DNA of 64,000 nucleotides from Entomospira culicis (GTDB lineage Bacteria; Spirochaetota; Spirochaetia; WRBN01): NCBI RefSeq assembly GCF_028748145.1, contig NZ_CP118181.1, forward strand, positions 865,967-929,966, in the 5' to 3' direction. The notes beneath the pieces were generated by a model that made no database searches, was not told where the DNA came from, and saw only the letters and a list, made by a program, of their open reading frames with translations. A program made the translations under genes and the position numbers. Of the stretch, positions 9,102 to 17,722 are shown piece by piece (the first letter of the stretch is position 1; every line of letters begins with the position of its first letter).

Positions 9102-9818
9102 ATGGACAGAAACCGTCAGTCTAATCGTTTTCGCGAGATGGAGGGCTATCAAACAGCAACCAGCTCGCTCCTAAGCGTCGCCTACTTATGGATGGCCATT
9201 GGGCTTGCTATTACCGGAGGCGTTGCCTTCTTTGTCGCTAGTAATGATGCGCTTATTCGTGGCTATCTAAGCAAGGGATCTCTCTTCCCCATCCTCTTAA
9301 TGGTTGCCCAAATTGGCGTAGTGATGTATCTTAGCGCACGTATTTTTCAGATGAGCGCCTCCACGGCCAAGGGACTCTTCATTCTCTATGCAACGCTTAC
9401 GGGCATCACCTTCTCGATTCTCTTTTTAGCATACACCGCGAATCAGCTCTACACCGCATTTTTTACCTCGGCAGCAATGTTTGGTGGCGCTGGTCTCTTT
9501 GGAAAAATGACACGTAGCGATCTTACCAGTATTGGGCACTTTGCTCGTATGGCGGTTTGGGGATTAGTGATTGCGATACTCATCAATATGTTCTTGGGTA
9601 ATAGTACGCTCGACTATATCATCTCCTTTGTGGGAGTGGTTATCTTTACCGCACTTACCGCCTATGACACCCAAAAAATCGCTAGCTGGCAAGAACAAGT
9701 TCCCCTAGACGATCACGAGACTCGCAGTCGTCTTGGCATTATGGGCGCGCTTACCCTCTACCTAGACTTTATCAACATCTTCCTCTTCATGCTACGCCTC
9801 TTATCACGTCGAGATTAA
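9102..9818 (+). CDS. Bax inhibitor-1/YccA family membrane protein
   Basis: A 238-residue polytopic inner-membrane protein with about seven hydrophobic segments spread from residue 25 to the C-terminus. The family-typical region AYDTQKIASWQ sits before the last two helices (LTLYLDFINIFLFMLRLL). Bacterial members are proposed pH-gated calcium leak channels or partners of FtsH (YccA). AAGGAG precedes the ATG. It has a strong promoter of its own and a terminator hairpin just after it, but no separate promoter is visible before oadG, so some read-through into oadGAB is likely. Confidence 0.85.
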   Translation: MDRNRQSNRFREMEGYQTATSSLLSVAYLWMAIGLAITGGVAFFVASNDALIRGYLSKGSLFPILLMVAQIGVVMYLSARIFQMSASTAKGLFILYATLTGITFSILFLAYTANQLYTAFFTSAAMFGGAGLFGKMTRSDLTSIGHFARMAVWGLVIAILINMFLGNSTLDYIISFVGVVIFTALTAYDTQKIASWQEQVPLDDHETRSRLGIMGALTLYLDFINIFLFMLRLLSRRD

Positions 9819-9837
9819 TAGAAACCATAACAAAAGC

Positions 9838-9860
9838 GGAGAGCGAGTCTCTCCCTTTTT
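9838..9860 (+). terminator. Hairpin with T tract between the Bax-inhibitor gene and oadG
   Basis: GGAGAG (9838-9843) pairs with CTCTCC (9849-9854) over a five-base loop, followed by CTTTTT. The stem is only six base pairs, so termination may be partial. The oadG ATG follows 19 bases later. Confidence 0.6.
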
Positions 9861-9879
9861 CATTTAAGGAGTTTATCTT

Positions 9880-10110
9880 ATGAGTGGATACTTTCAACAA
9901 TTAACAAACGGCGCGATTGTTACCATTATTGGTTTTTCTACAGTCTTTCTCTTTCTCTTTCTGTTGATTTTGGTGATGCATATCATGAGAAATATTCTTT
10001 CATCGCAAGAAGTTATTTCGGGAACGCAAGAGAGCCCACCTAACCAATCAGAAAAAGAGAAGCACGCTTTGGCGATTCATATCGCCCTTCATCATCGACA
10101 ATCAAAATAA
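9880..10110 (+). CDS. oadG: Oxaloacetate decarboxylase gamma subunit
   Basis: Small membrane subunit (76 residues) of the sodium-pumping decarboxylase. One transmembrane helix (about residues 12-35, TIIGFSTVFLFLFLLILVM) is followed by a charged cytoplasmic tail that in this family helps bind zinc and tether the alpha subunit. The call rests on this layout and on its position directly before oadA and oadB, since the family is short and weakly conserved. AAGGAG lies nine bases before the ATG; 15 bases separate it from oadA. Confidence 0.8.
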   Translation: MSGYFQQLTNGAIVTIIGFSTVFLFLFLLILVMHIMRNILSSQEVISGTQESPPNQSEKEKHALAIHIALHHRQSK

Positions 10111-10125
10111 AAAAGGATATATCGT

Positions 10126-11919
10126 ATGAAAAAAGTTGATTTTATGTGTACTGCCTTTCGTGATGGATTGCAGTCGGTGTATGGTGCGCGCGTCTTGAGT
10201 AAAGATGTCTTACCCATCATTAAGATGGCGCATGAGGCAGGCATTGAGCATTTGGAGGTCGGGGGGGGCGCGCTCTTTCAAAGTCCCTTTTTTTACACCA
10301 AAGAGAATGCCTTCGAGATTATGGACAATATTCGCAGCACTGTTGGATCTTCAGCAAATCTCCAAACCCTCGCGCGTGGGGTAAGTGTGGTTGCACTCAC
10401 CAGCCAGAGTAGCGATATTATCGATCTTCATGCGAAGCTCTTCAAAAAACATGGTATGACGACGATCCGTAATTTTGATGCACTCAATGACGTAGAGAAT
10501 CTCATTTTTTCAGGACAAAGCATCCATAACGCTGGGCTCAAACACGAGGTCTGTATCACCATGATGTCGTTACCCGTGGGCACTAGTGGAGCGCACGATG
10601 CCGACTTCTACGAAAAGACGCTAAAGGAGATTATTAAAAGCCAAATTCCCTTTGATAGTCTCTGCTTTAAAGATGCCTCAGGAACATCCACGCCTGCCGT
10701 CATCTATGAAACGATCAAGCGCGCACGAAAAATTCTAGGAGACAGCGTAAAAATCGCCTTCCACTCCCACGATACAGCTGGGACGTGCATCGCCCAATAT
10801 TTGGCCGCGGTGGAGGCAGGAGCAAATCAAGTTGATCTCTCCTTGGCTCCCGTCTCTGGCGGAACTTGCCAGAGTGATCTGCTAAGTATGTGGCATGCCT
10901 TGCGTTATAGCGACTATACCTTGGATATCGACCCCGAAAAAATCCTCGCCCTAGAGAGCGCCTTTACCGAGGCAATGCAAGATTACTTTCTTCCCCCAGA
11001 GGCAAAAGAGGTCAATCCGATTATCCCCTTTAGTCCGCTCCCTGGTGGCGCACTCACTGCAAACACCCAAATGCTTCGCGACAATGACTTAATGGATAAA
11101 TTTCCGCAAATCACCAGAGCCATGGCCGATACCGTAAAACGCGGTGGCTTTGGTACATCGGTAACTCCCGTCTCTCAATTCTATTTTCAGCAAGCATTTA
11201 ACAACGTCATGCATGGCGATTGGCAAAAGATTGTCGATGGGTACGGCAAGATGATTTTGGGCTACTTTGGCAAAACTCCCGTTGCCCCCGATCCTGAAAT
11301 CGTAAAGCTAGCCAGTGAGCAACTCAACTTACCTGTGAACACTAAAAAGGTGCTAGAAATCAACGATGCCAATCCGCAGTTGCGCCTCCCTCATTATCGG
11401 GATATCCTTACCAAAGAAAATCTACCCACCACCGACGAGAACATCTTTATTATTGCAAGTTGTGGAGAGAAAGGCGTACTCTTTCTTAAGGGTGCGTCGA
11501 CCATTAATGTTCGAAAAGAAGCAAAGAGCGCGATAACCAGCGCACCCACACTCTCCAGCGACCAACCTATCACCATTCAATTGGATGGCGAGAGTTTTGT
11601 TGTTGAAATTAACGGCGATCAGGCAACGGTCAATGGCACAACCTATCGAATGAATCTTAACCAAGAGAGTGCGCCATCCCAGCCACAATCCACTAAGAGT
11701 AATACGATAAATGCACCTCTTCCGGGGCTGATTTTAAAACTCCTTAAACCGGCAGGGGCAACCGTAAAAGCTGGCGAGGTGGTTTTAATCATGGAGGCGA
11801 TGAAGATGGAGAGTCCGATAAAATCGCATGTAGATGGCACCATTGATCAAATTTATGTGCAAAATACCCAACAAGTTAAGAGTGGTGATCGCCTCTTCTC
11901 TATCAAGGAGCGTGGATAA
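10126..11919 (+). CDS. oadA: Oxaloacetate decarboxylase alpha subunit (biotin carboxyltransferase)
   Basis: Transfers the carboxyl group of oxaloacetate to a carrier biotin in the cytoplasm. The N-terminal TIM-barrel carboxyltransferase domain holds the metal/catalytic motifs [19 protein letters not shown] and [17 protein letters not shown]-type middle domain follows, and the C-terminal biotinyl domain carries VMEAMKMES with the biotinylated lysine at about residue 560. The entry motif ([15 protein letters not shown]) differs from the usual LRDAHQSLLATR, which marks a divergent branch. A short Gln/Ser/Pro-rich linker (about 515-528) precedes the biotinyl domain. The stop overlaps the oadB start (TAATG). 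Confidence 0.88.
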   Translation: MKKVDFMCTAFRDGLQSVYGARVLSKDVLPIIKMAHEAGIEHLEVGGGALFQSPFFYTKENAFEIMDNIRSTVGSSANLQTLARGVSVVALTSQSSDIIDLHAKLFKKHGMTTIRNFDALNDVENLIFSGQSIHNAGLKHEVCITMMSLPVGTSGAHDADFYEKTLKEIIKSQIPFDSLCFKDASGTSTPAVIYETIKRARKILGDSVKIAFHSHDTAGTCIAQYLAAVEAGANQVDLSLAPVSGGTCQSDLLSMWHALRYSDYTLDIDPEKILALESAFTEAMQDYFLPPEAKEVNPIIPFSPLPGGALTANTQMLRDNDLMDKFPQITRAMADTVKRGGFGTSVTPVSQFYFQQAFNNVMHGDWQKIVDGYGKMILGYFGKTPVAPDPEIVKLASEQLNLPVNTKKVLEINDANPQLRLPHYRDILTKENLPTTDENIFIIASCGEKGVLFLKGASTINVRKEAKSAITSAPTLSSDQPITIQLDGESFVVEINGDQATVNGTTYRMNLNQESAPSQPQSTKSNTINAPLPGLILKLLKPAGATVKAGEVVLIMEAMKMESPIKSHVDGTIDQIYVQNTQQVKSGDRLFSIKERG

Positions 11920-13208
11920 TGAAAGAGCTTATCCTTGAGATTCTCTCTAGCCTTGGGCAAGAGACAGGCATTTATCAATTTATGCAGTCGGGGACGGACT
12001 TTGCGCACTCTGGTTTTGCTAGTCTCCTAATGATTGGCGTGGGACTCTTACTCCTCTATCTTGCTATTAAAAAGGAATTTGAGCCTCTCTTAATGTTACC
12101 CATCGGATTTGGTGCGATCCTTGCCAATATCCCCATGGCAAGTGAGACGATGATCGGTGCGGTAAGTACCATTCAGCCTAGTTTAGCCGACGACGCGCTT
12201 TTAGGCTCAACCCAAGCAATTGGGCAAGCAGTTAATCACTTTATCTCTCCTGGGGGATTTATCGGTCAATTTTACGAATTTGGCATCGAACGCGGTCTCT
12301 TCCCCCTCCTCATCTTTATGGGCGTAGGCGCAATGACAGACTTTGGCCCACTCATCGCCAACCCCAAAACCCTCCTCTTAGGGGCTGCTGCTCAATTTGG
12401 TATCTTTGCCGCGCTCTTTTTGGCGCTGGTGCTCAACATCATTCCCGGTATCGAGTATACCCTAAGTGATGCCGCCTCCATTGGTATCATCGGAGGTGCT
12501 GATGGCCCTACCAGTATCTATGTTACCTCGCGTCTAAGTCGCGATCTTCTTGGCCCGATTGCGGTGGCTGCCTATAGTTATATGGCACTAGTTCCGGTCA
12601 TTCAACCTCCGATTATGCGCCTTTTAACCTCCAAACAAGAGCGTGCCATCGTCATGCACCAGCAACGTGAGGTTTCTCAACGCGAAAAAATTCTCTTCCC
12701 CATTGTCGTCTTTCTCCTAACCATCCTCCTTCTACCTACAGCCACCCCCCTCATCGGCGCATTAATGTTTGGAAATCTCACCTCCGTGGTGGGTGCCACC
12801 AAACGTCTTAGCCAAACCATGCAAAACGAACTTATCAACATTGTTACCATCATGCTAGGACTCGCTGTTGGCTCTAAAATGTCTGCCGATAAATTCCTCA
12901 CCCCCCAGACTCTTGGCATTATCGCCTTAGGACTTGTTGCCTTCGCCATTGGCACAGCTAGTGGCGTTATCCTTGCAAAGCTCATGTCTAAGTGGAGCAA
13001 AACCCCCATCAACCCGCTCATTGGTGCAGCTGGGGTCTCGGCGGTGCCTATGTCCGCACGCGTGGTCAACAAGGTTGGTCTCGAGGAAAATGAGTCTAAC
13101 TATCTCTTAATGCACGCGATGGGACCCAATGTCGCCGGCGTTTTAGGTTCAGCAGTTGTCGCCGGAATCCTCCTAAAAGTCGTTCCACTACTAGAAAATC
13201 TCCTTTAG
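11919..13208 (+). CDS. oadB: Sodium-translocating decarboxylase beta subunit
   Basis: Integral membrane subunit that decarboxylates carboxybiotin and exports Na+. It has 429 residues, many hydrophobic helices, and the family signatures [17 protein letters not shown] and [14 protein letters not shown], the latter holding the conserved Asp of the Na+/carboxybiotin site. A second conserved block is [14 protein letters not shown]. The one-base overlap with oadA implies translational coupling. With oadGA it converts oxaloacetate to pyruvate and CO2 while building a sodium gradient; GcdB and MmdB are paralogues, but the alpha-subunit context favours Oad. Confidence 0.92.
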   Translation: MKELILEILSSLGQETGIYQFMQSGTDFAHSGFASLLMIGVGLLLLYLAIKKEFEPLLMLPIGFGAILANIPMASETMIGAVSTIQPSLADDALLGSTQAIGQAVNHFISPGGFIGQFYEFGIERGLFPLLIFMGVGAMTDFGPLIANPKTLLLGAAAQFGIFAALFLALVLNIIPGIEYTLSDAASIGIIGGADGPTSIYVTSRLSRDLLGPIAVAAYSYMALVPVIQPPIMRLLTSKQERAIVMHQQREVSQREKILFPIVVFLLTILLLPTATPLIGALMFGNLTSVVGATKRLSQTMQNELINIVTIMLGLAVGSKMSADKFLTPQTLGIIALGLVAFAIGTASGVILAKLMSKWSKTPINPLIGAAGVSAVPMSARVVNKVGLEENESNYLLMHAMGPNVAGVLGSAVVAGILLKVVPLLENLL

Positions 13209-13211
13209 TAA

Positions 13212-13240
13212 TTGCATAATTTTCAATTTTCGAGTACACT
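13212..13240 (+). promoter_or_regulatory. Candidate promoter of the hydrogenase-pta operon
   Basis: TTGCAT (13212-13217), 17 bases, TACACT (13235-13240). Both boxes are moderate matches. Transcription would start near 13247, giving a leader of about 70 bases that contains the hairpin at 13259-13292. Confidence 0.5.
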
Positions 13241-13258
13241 ATCATTAAAGAAGATAAT

Positions 13259-13292
13259 TGCTCTCTATAGAATCATCCCTCTTTAGAGAGCA
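13259..13292 (+). promoter_or_regulatory. 5' leader hairpin before the hydrogenase operon
   Basis: TGCTCTCTA (13259-13267) and TAGAGAGCA (13284-13292) form a perfect nine-base-pair stem with a 16-base loop. It is followed by CATTTT rather than a full T tract, then AGGAAATAGGGGG and the ATG at 13319. It may end oadB transcripts, stabilise the leader, or regulate translation. Confidence 0.45.
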
Positions 13293-13318
13293 CATTTTAA
13301 AGGAAATAGGGGGCTTAG

Positions 13319-13879
13319 ATGCTTGAGCATGACTTTTTGTTAATCGCTGTCTCGGCAGACAAAGGAGCAGATGAATTTTTTAAAAAATTTAAACGCGAGA
13401 TCGATCTCGCAACCAAGGGTAAAGCCCTCGTCATGAAGGCGTCGCTACCCGATGATGGGGCGATCATGGTGCAAATCTACCCCAAAAGTGAGGTCTTTAC
13501 GCAACTAACCCTCGAGACCATGCCTGCACTCGTTGCACATATCACGCAAAACGCCGATACATCCTCACTTGTCACTAAAAATGAGCTCTATATTGATGAT
13601 TTGGCGACATTGCTACGCGCTAATATGCACTTTACCGAACAAAATATCTGTGGAAAGTGCTATCCTTGCCGACTAGGTGGCCCGCTGATTGATCAACTCC
13701 TCGCCTCCTATCAAACAGATGCTCCCGTAAATGTTACCCAAATTGTCAATCAACTCCAAGATGTTGGCATCAGCATGAAGAGCGCTAGTATGTGCGCCAT
13801 CGGCATTTTTGGCGCCGATCCCCTCTTGTTTGCCATGGAAAAGTGGCCAACCTACTTTTCAACACATCAAGGAGCATAA
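13319..13879 (+). CDS. NuoF-like iron-sulfur subunit lacking the flavin/NAD domain
   Basis: A 186-residue protein whose C-terminal half matches the NADH-binding-subunit 4Fe-4S domain: CGKCYPCR (Cys111, Cys114, Cys117) and, about 40 residues on, SMCAIG (Cys159), four ligands for one cluster. The N-terminal 90 residues loosely resemble the thioredoxin-like leader of HndC/HydB subunits but contain no cysteine. The 300-residue FMN/NADH Rossmann-like module of NuoF is absent, and no frameshift remnant is seen on either side. It lies three bases before the hydrogenase, so the two are almost certainly co-translated. Its likely role is electron relay or docking rather than NADH oxidation. Confidence 0.75.
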   Translation: MLEHDFLLIAVSADKGADEFFKKFKREIDLATKGKALVMKASLPDDGAIMVQIYPKSEVFTQLTLETMPALVAHITQNADTSSLVTKNELYIDDLATLLRANMHFTEQNICGKCYPCRLGGPLIDQLLASYQTDAPVNVTQIVNQLQDVGISMKSASMCAIGIFGADPLLFAMEKWPTYFSTHQGA

Positions 13880-13882
13880 GAA

Positions 13883-15625
13883 ATGAGTGAATCCATTCAA
13901 GTAAAAATCAATAATATCGACATTGAAGTTCCCGCAGGCACGACCATTTTAAAAGCCGCCTCCTTGGCTGGTTTCAAAGTGCCCACCCTCTGCTATCACC
14001 CCGATGTACAAGCAACAGGCGCTTGTGGTATCTGTGTGGTAAAGATGGAAAATGGCAAGACCGTGCGCAGCTGTAATATGAAAGCGATTGCGGGTAAGAG
14101 CTACACCACCCACGATGAGGATCTTTTGCGTATCCGTCGCACGATTTTAAGCGAAGTATTGGCTAAACACCCTCAAGATTGTCTCTTATGTCGACGTAAC
14201 GGTAGCTGTGAACTCCAAGATCTCGCCGCTGAGTTCAACCTGCGCACCAACGATCTTCCCCGCGAAGTTCCCGATATCCCCGTAGACGATAGCTGTGCCG
14301 TTGTGATGGATATGAAGTACTGTATTCAGTGTATGCGCTGTGTATCGGTCTGCTCTAAGCAACAAAATGTCAATGCCTTAGAGCTCGTGGGTAAAGGACG
14401 TGAGGCACGCATTCAACCCGTTGGTGGTGGCACCCTCGCCGAGAGCCCTTGTGTGAAATGCGGTCAATGTGCAGCACACTGCCCGGTAAACGCCCTTAAA
14501 GAGAATGAGGCCTTTATCCCTTTACGCCATGCGATCGCGAACAAAGAACTCTTTACAACGGTGCAAATTGCGCCTGCTGTGCGTGTCAGCTTAGGCGAGG
14601 AATTTGGCTTTAAACAAGGCGACAATGTTGCTGGTAAAATCTACGCAGCGCTACGTCGGCTCGGCTTTAATGCTATTTTTGACACCAACTTTGGTGCCGA
14701 TATGACAATCATGGAAGAGGCTACCGAATTCGTCCATCGCTTCCAAAACAAAGAGATGCTCCCACTGATCACCACCTGTTGCCCCTCTTGGGTTGAGTAT
14801 CTTGAGCGCTTCTACGACGATATGATTCCCCACTTCTCCAGCTCCAAATCGCCAATGATGATGACAGGTGTGCTCACCAAGCGCTATTATGCACAAAAGA
14901 ATAACATCGATCCGCAAACTATCTTTAATGTTGCTATCATGCCTTGTACTAGCAAAAAAGAGGAGAAAGATCGTAAGGAGATGGCGCAAAGCGACGGCTT
15001 ACAAGATATCGATTTGGTTTTAACAACACGAGAATTGGCACGCATGATTCGTCAAGCGGGTATCGATTTTACCAACCTCAAAGACGAAGCTCCAGACTCT
15101 CTCTTGGGCGACTTCTCTGGCGCGGGATTGATCTTTGGGGCAACCGGCGGAGTTATGGAAGCGGCCTTGCGCACTGCTGCAGCCTGTACGGGGGAGAAGC
15201 TCGAGAAACTCGAATTCCAAGCCGTGCGTGGTCTTACTGATATTAAAGAGACCACCATTAAAGTAGCCGGACAAGATGCCCGTATCGCGGTAACCCATGG
15301 GTTGGTCAATGTTCAACATGTCTTAGATCGTGTGCGTGAAGCAAAAAAGAACAATGAGGAGCTTCCTTGGCACTTTATCGAGGTGATGGCGTGTAAAGGA
15401 GGTTGTGTCTCTGGTGGCGGGCAAACCTATAGCAAGGAAGAAGATACCCGTGCGCTAAGAGCCAAAGGATTGTACGATACGGATAAAGATATGAGTATTC
15501 GTCAATCACATGAAAACCCCAGTGTGCAGGAGATCTATGCCACGCTTCTGGAGCACCCTGGAAGCCATAAAGCACATGAGCTTCTCCATACTCACTATAC
15601 ACCACGTCCATTTGAAAAAAAATAA
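13883..15625 (+). CDS. hydA: [FeFe] hydrogenase catalytic subunit (HndD/CpI-like)
   Basis: Makes or consumes H2 in the cytoplasm. The domain order is that of CpI: a 2Fe-2S ferredoxin domain (Cys37, 48, 51, 64), a His-ligated 4Fe-4S site (His96, Cys100, 103, 109), two 4Fe-4S clusters (CIQCMRCVSVC at 147-157 and CVKCGQCAAHC at 190-200), then the H-cluster motifs TTCCPSW (Cys299/300), MPCTSKKEE (Cys355) and ACKGGCVSGGGQ (Cys504, Cys508). A Lys replaces the usual Pro of ACPGGC. At 580 residues it is full length. HydEFG maturases are not in the window. It is followed 23 bases later by pta. Confidence 0.95.
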   Translation: MSESIQVKINNIDIEVPAGTTILKAASLAGFKVPTLCYHPDVQATGACGICVVKMENGKTVRSCNMKAIAGKSYTTHDEDLLRIRRTILSEVLAKHPQDCLLCRRNGSCELQDLAAEFNLRTNDLPREVPDIPVDDSCAVVMDMKYCIQCMRCVSVCSKQQNVNALELVGKGREARIQPVGGGTLAESPCVKCGQCAAHCPVNALKENEAFIPLRHAIANKELFTTVQIAPAVRVSLGEEFGFKQGDNVAGKIYAALRRLGFNAIFDTNFGADMTIMEEATEFVHRFQNKEMLPLITTCCPSWVEYLERFYDDMIPHFSSSKSPMMMTGVLTKRYYAQKNNIDPQTIFNVAIMPCTSKKEEKDRKEMAQSDGLQDIDLVLTTRELARMIRQAGIDFTNLKDEAPDSLLGDFSGAGLIFGATGGVMEAALRTAAACTGEKLEKLEFQAVRGLTDIKETTIKVAGQDARIAVTHGLVNVQHVLDRVREAKKNNEELPWHFIEVMACKGGCVSGGGQTYSKEEDTRALRAKGLYDTDKDMSIRQSHENPSVQEIYATLLEHPGSHKAHELLHTHYTPRPFEKK

Positions 15626-15648
15626 ATTACGGAAGGAGAAAAATCATT

Positions 15649-16650
15649 ATGGACTTTGTTCAACGTCAAAAATTTTTGGCGAAAAAGAGTCAAAAGCATC
15701 TTGTCTTGCCCGAAGGCTATGAGCCTCGCACACTACAAGCTGCCAAAATTTTAAAAGAAGAAGGGCTTGCTTCTAAAATTACTCTCATTGGTGATCCAAA
15801 AGAGATCGAAGCGGTCGCATTTGAGTGTGCACTCTCTCTGGATGGAGACTTTTTTGAGGTCATCGATCCGAACAAGGAGAGTGATAAAGCCGAAGAGTAC
15901 GCCCAAGAGTACGTGCGATTACGTCAACATAAGGGAAAAACCATTGAGCAAGCGCGTCTGGACATGAAAAAAGTGCTCAATTACGGCGCGATGATGGTAC
16001 GCTTAGGCGATGGCGATTGCATGGTTGCTGGTGCCGATCATACCACCGGAGACGTTTTGCGCTCGGGATTTGAAATCATCAAAACTGCGCCTAATGTTAA
16101 ATATGCTAGTAGTTGCTTTGTGATGGATGTTCCCGATAAATCAATGGGTGCTGATGGCTTGCTCATTTTTGCCGACTGCGCAACTATTCCCTCGCCAAAT
16201 GCGGAACAATTGGCCGAAATCGCCATCGCAGCCAGTGAGAGTTGTCGCAACTTTTTACGGGTGGAACCCATCTGTGCGATGCTTTCCTTCTCCACTTACG
16301 GCTCGGCCTCGCATCCAGATGTAGATAAAGTTGTCGAAGCTGTACGCCTAGTGAAAACCAAACGTCCCGACCTCAACGTCGACGGTGAAATGCAGTTAGA
16401 TGCAGCTCTTGCCAGTAGCGTTGCCAAGAAAAAAGCACCCAATAGCTCGGTTGCAGGTAAAGCAAATACTCTTATCTTCCCAGATTTACAATCGGGAAAC
16501 ATTGGTTACAAACTCGTACAACGATTCGCCAAAGCCGGCGCCTATGGACCATTCATGCAAGGATTCGCCAAGCCAATCTCTGATCTTTCACGGGGAGCCA
16601 CCGTCGAAGATATTGTCAATACGTGCGCGGTGATGTTAGCACAAGCATAG
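15649..16650 (+). CDS. pta: Phosphate acetyltransferase
   Basis: Converts acetyl-CoA and phosphate to acetyl phosphate, the step before ATP formation by acetate kinase. The 333 residues form the single PTA_PTB catalytic domain without the extra N-terminal domains of E. coli Pta. Recognisable stretches are VLPEGYEPRTLQAA, GADHTTGDVLRSG and the C-terminal FAKPISDLSRGATVEDI. GGAG lies before the ATG, 23 bases after the hydrogenase. Co-transcription with an H2-evolving enzyme fits acetate fermentation: reducing power leaves as H2 while acetyl-CoA yields ATP. No ackA is in the window. Confidence 0.93.
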   Translation: MDFVQRQKFLAKKSQKHLVLPEGYEPRTLQAAKILKEEGLASKITLIGDPKEIEAVAFECALSLDGDFFEVIDPNKESDKAEEYAQEYVRLRQHKGKTIEQARLDMKKVLNYGAMMVRLGDGDCMVAGADHTTGDVLRSGFEIIKTAPNVKYASSCFVMDVPDKSMGADGLLIFADCATIPSPNAEQLAEIAIAASESCRNFLRVEPICAMLSFSTYGSASHPDVDKVVEAVRLVKTKRPDLNVDGEMQLDAALASSVAKKKAPNSSVAGKANTLIFPDLQSGNIGYKLVQRFAKAGAYGPFMQGFAKPISDLSRGATVEDIVNTCAVMLAQA

Positions 16651-16651
16651 C

Positions 16652-17662
16652 TTAAAATAAATCTCTTCTCTCTTGCCACGCCAACGCATCTTCCATGATT
16701 CTGCGGTAGGCAGAGAGCAGCGGTTTCTCCTTAATCTCTTCTTTACTTAGCCAACTAAAATTTTCTTTTTGTAGGATATTGACTATGTCGTCTTCATCTG
16801 TAAACACGATTAATAGTGGATATAATGTATCTTGATACTTAGTATAATGATGCTTGCGCACCTTAAGCAAAGTAGCATCATCTAATTGACTTGCCCGTAG
16901 TTCGTGCCAGATATTTTCTTGGATTTCTGGTATACGATAAAAATCTTTACCAATACCCGAATCAATCTTTTCTAAAAAAAACTTATCTTCAAAAGTGCCT
17001 AAAAGAATATAGCGATCCTGCCGAATAATATCTTTTTTATTTTTAGACTCTAATCGTAACATATATTTGGATGCACAATGATGCGCGATAGGGCAGTCCC
17101 GACAGTAGCTTACTCGTTTGGTGCAAATAAGTTGACCTAATCGAATAAGCGCCTGATTGAAATCAGCTGGATTTTGAACAAAATCGCCATGAAAATATGT
17201 TAAAAAAGTCTCTGCATCTTTTTTATCCCAAAAAGACTTACCTAAAAAACGCATAATAATTCTTTTTACATTCACGTCGATAGCCAGAATTGGAAGATCG
17301 TAAGCACGTGATAAAATTGCCGCCGCACTATACTCCCCCACCCCCCACAATGAACGCCATGCCACTATGGTGGGAACAGGCAAGCCATCCAACATAATTT
17401 TTTTAGCATTTTTATGCAAATAAAGCGCTCGGCGATAATAACCTAAGCCTTCCCAAGCCAGAAAAACAGCCTCTTCAGAAGCCCGAGCGAGAGCTTCAAA
17501 AGAGGGGAATTTCTCCATCCACAAAGGATAACGCTTAAGCATTACAGCCAATGTTGTTTGATGAGACATCAACTCCAACACCATTATAGCATAGGGATCT
17601 TTATCCCAGCGCCAAGGTAGCGGGTCAAGACGATTAAACCATTGTAATAAATTATTATTCAT
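16652..17662 (-). CDS. mutY: A/G-specific adenine glycosylase MutY
   Basis: Removes adenine paired with 8-oxoguanine. LPWRW is at residues 15-19, catalytic Glu30 in ELMSHQT, a helix-hairpin-helix around WGVGEYSAAAI, catalytic Asp129 in AIDVNVKR, and a 4Fe-4S cluster C-x6-C-x2-C-x5-C at Cys180-196. The normally near-invariant MLQQT after the Glu reads MSHQT, so the Gln that inserts into DNA opposite the lesion is His34. The C-terminal 8-oxoG recognition domain is present but divergent. No Shine-Dalgarno is visible. It ends one base from the convergent pta stop and may be read through from clpX, 60 bases upstream. Confidence 0.85.
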   Translation of the reverse strand: MNNNLLQWFNRLDPLPWRWDKDPYAIMVLELMSHQTTLAVMLKRYPLWMEKFPSFEALARASEEAVFLAWEGLGYYRRALYLHKNAKKIMLDGLPVPTIVAWRSLWGVGEYSAAAILSRAYDLPILAIDVNVKRIIMRFLGKSFWDKKDAETFLTYFHGDFVQNPADFNQALIRLGQLICTKRVSYCRDCPIAHHCASKYMLRLESKNKKDIIRQDRYILLGTFEDKFFLEKIDSGIGKDFYRIPEIQENIWHELRASQLDDATLLKVRKHHYTKYQDTLYPLLIVFTDEDDIVNILQKENFSWLSKEEIKEKPLLSAYRRIMEDALAWQERRDLF

Positions 17663-17722
17663 AATAGCTTAAGATGCATCAGCAACTAAGTTCCTAAATA
17701 CATCTATTATATAAAACTATCA

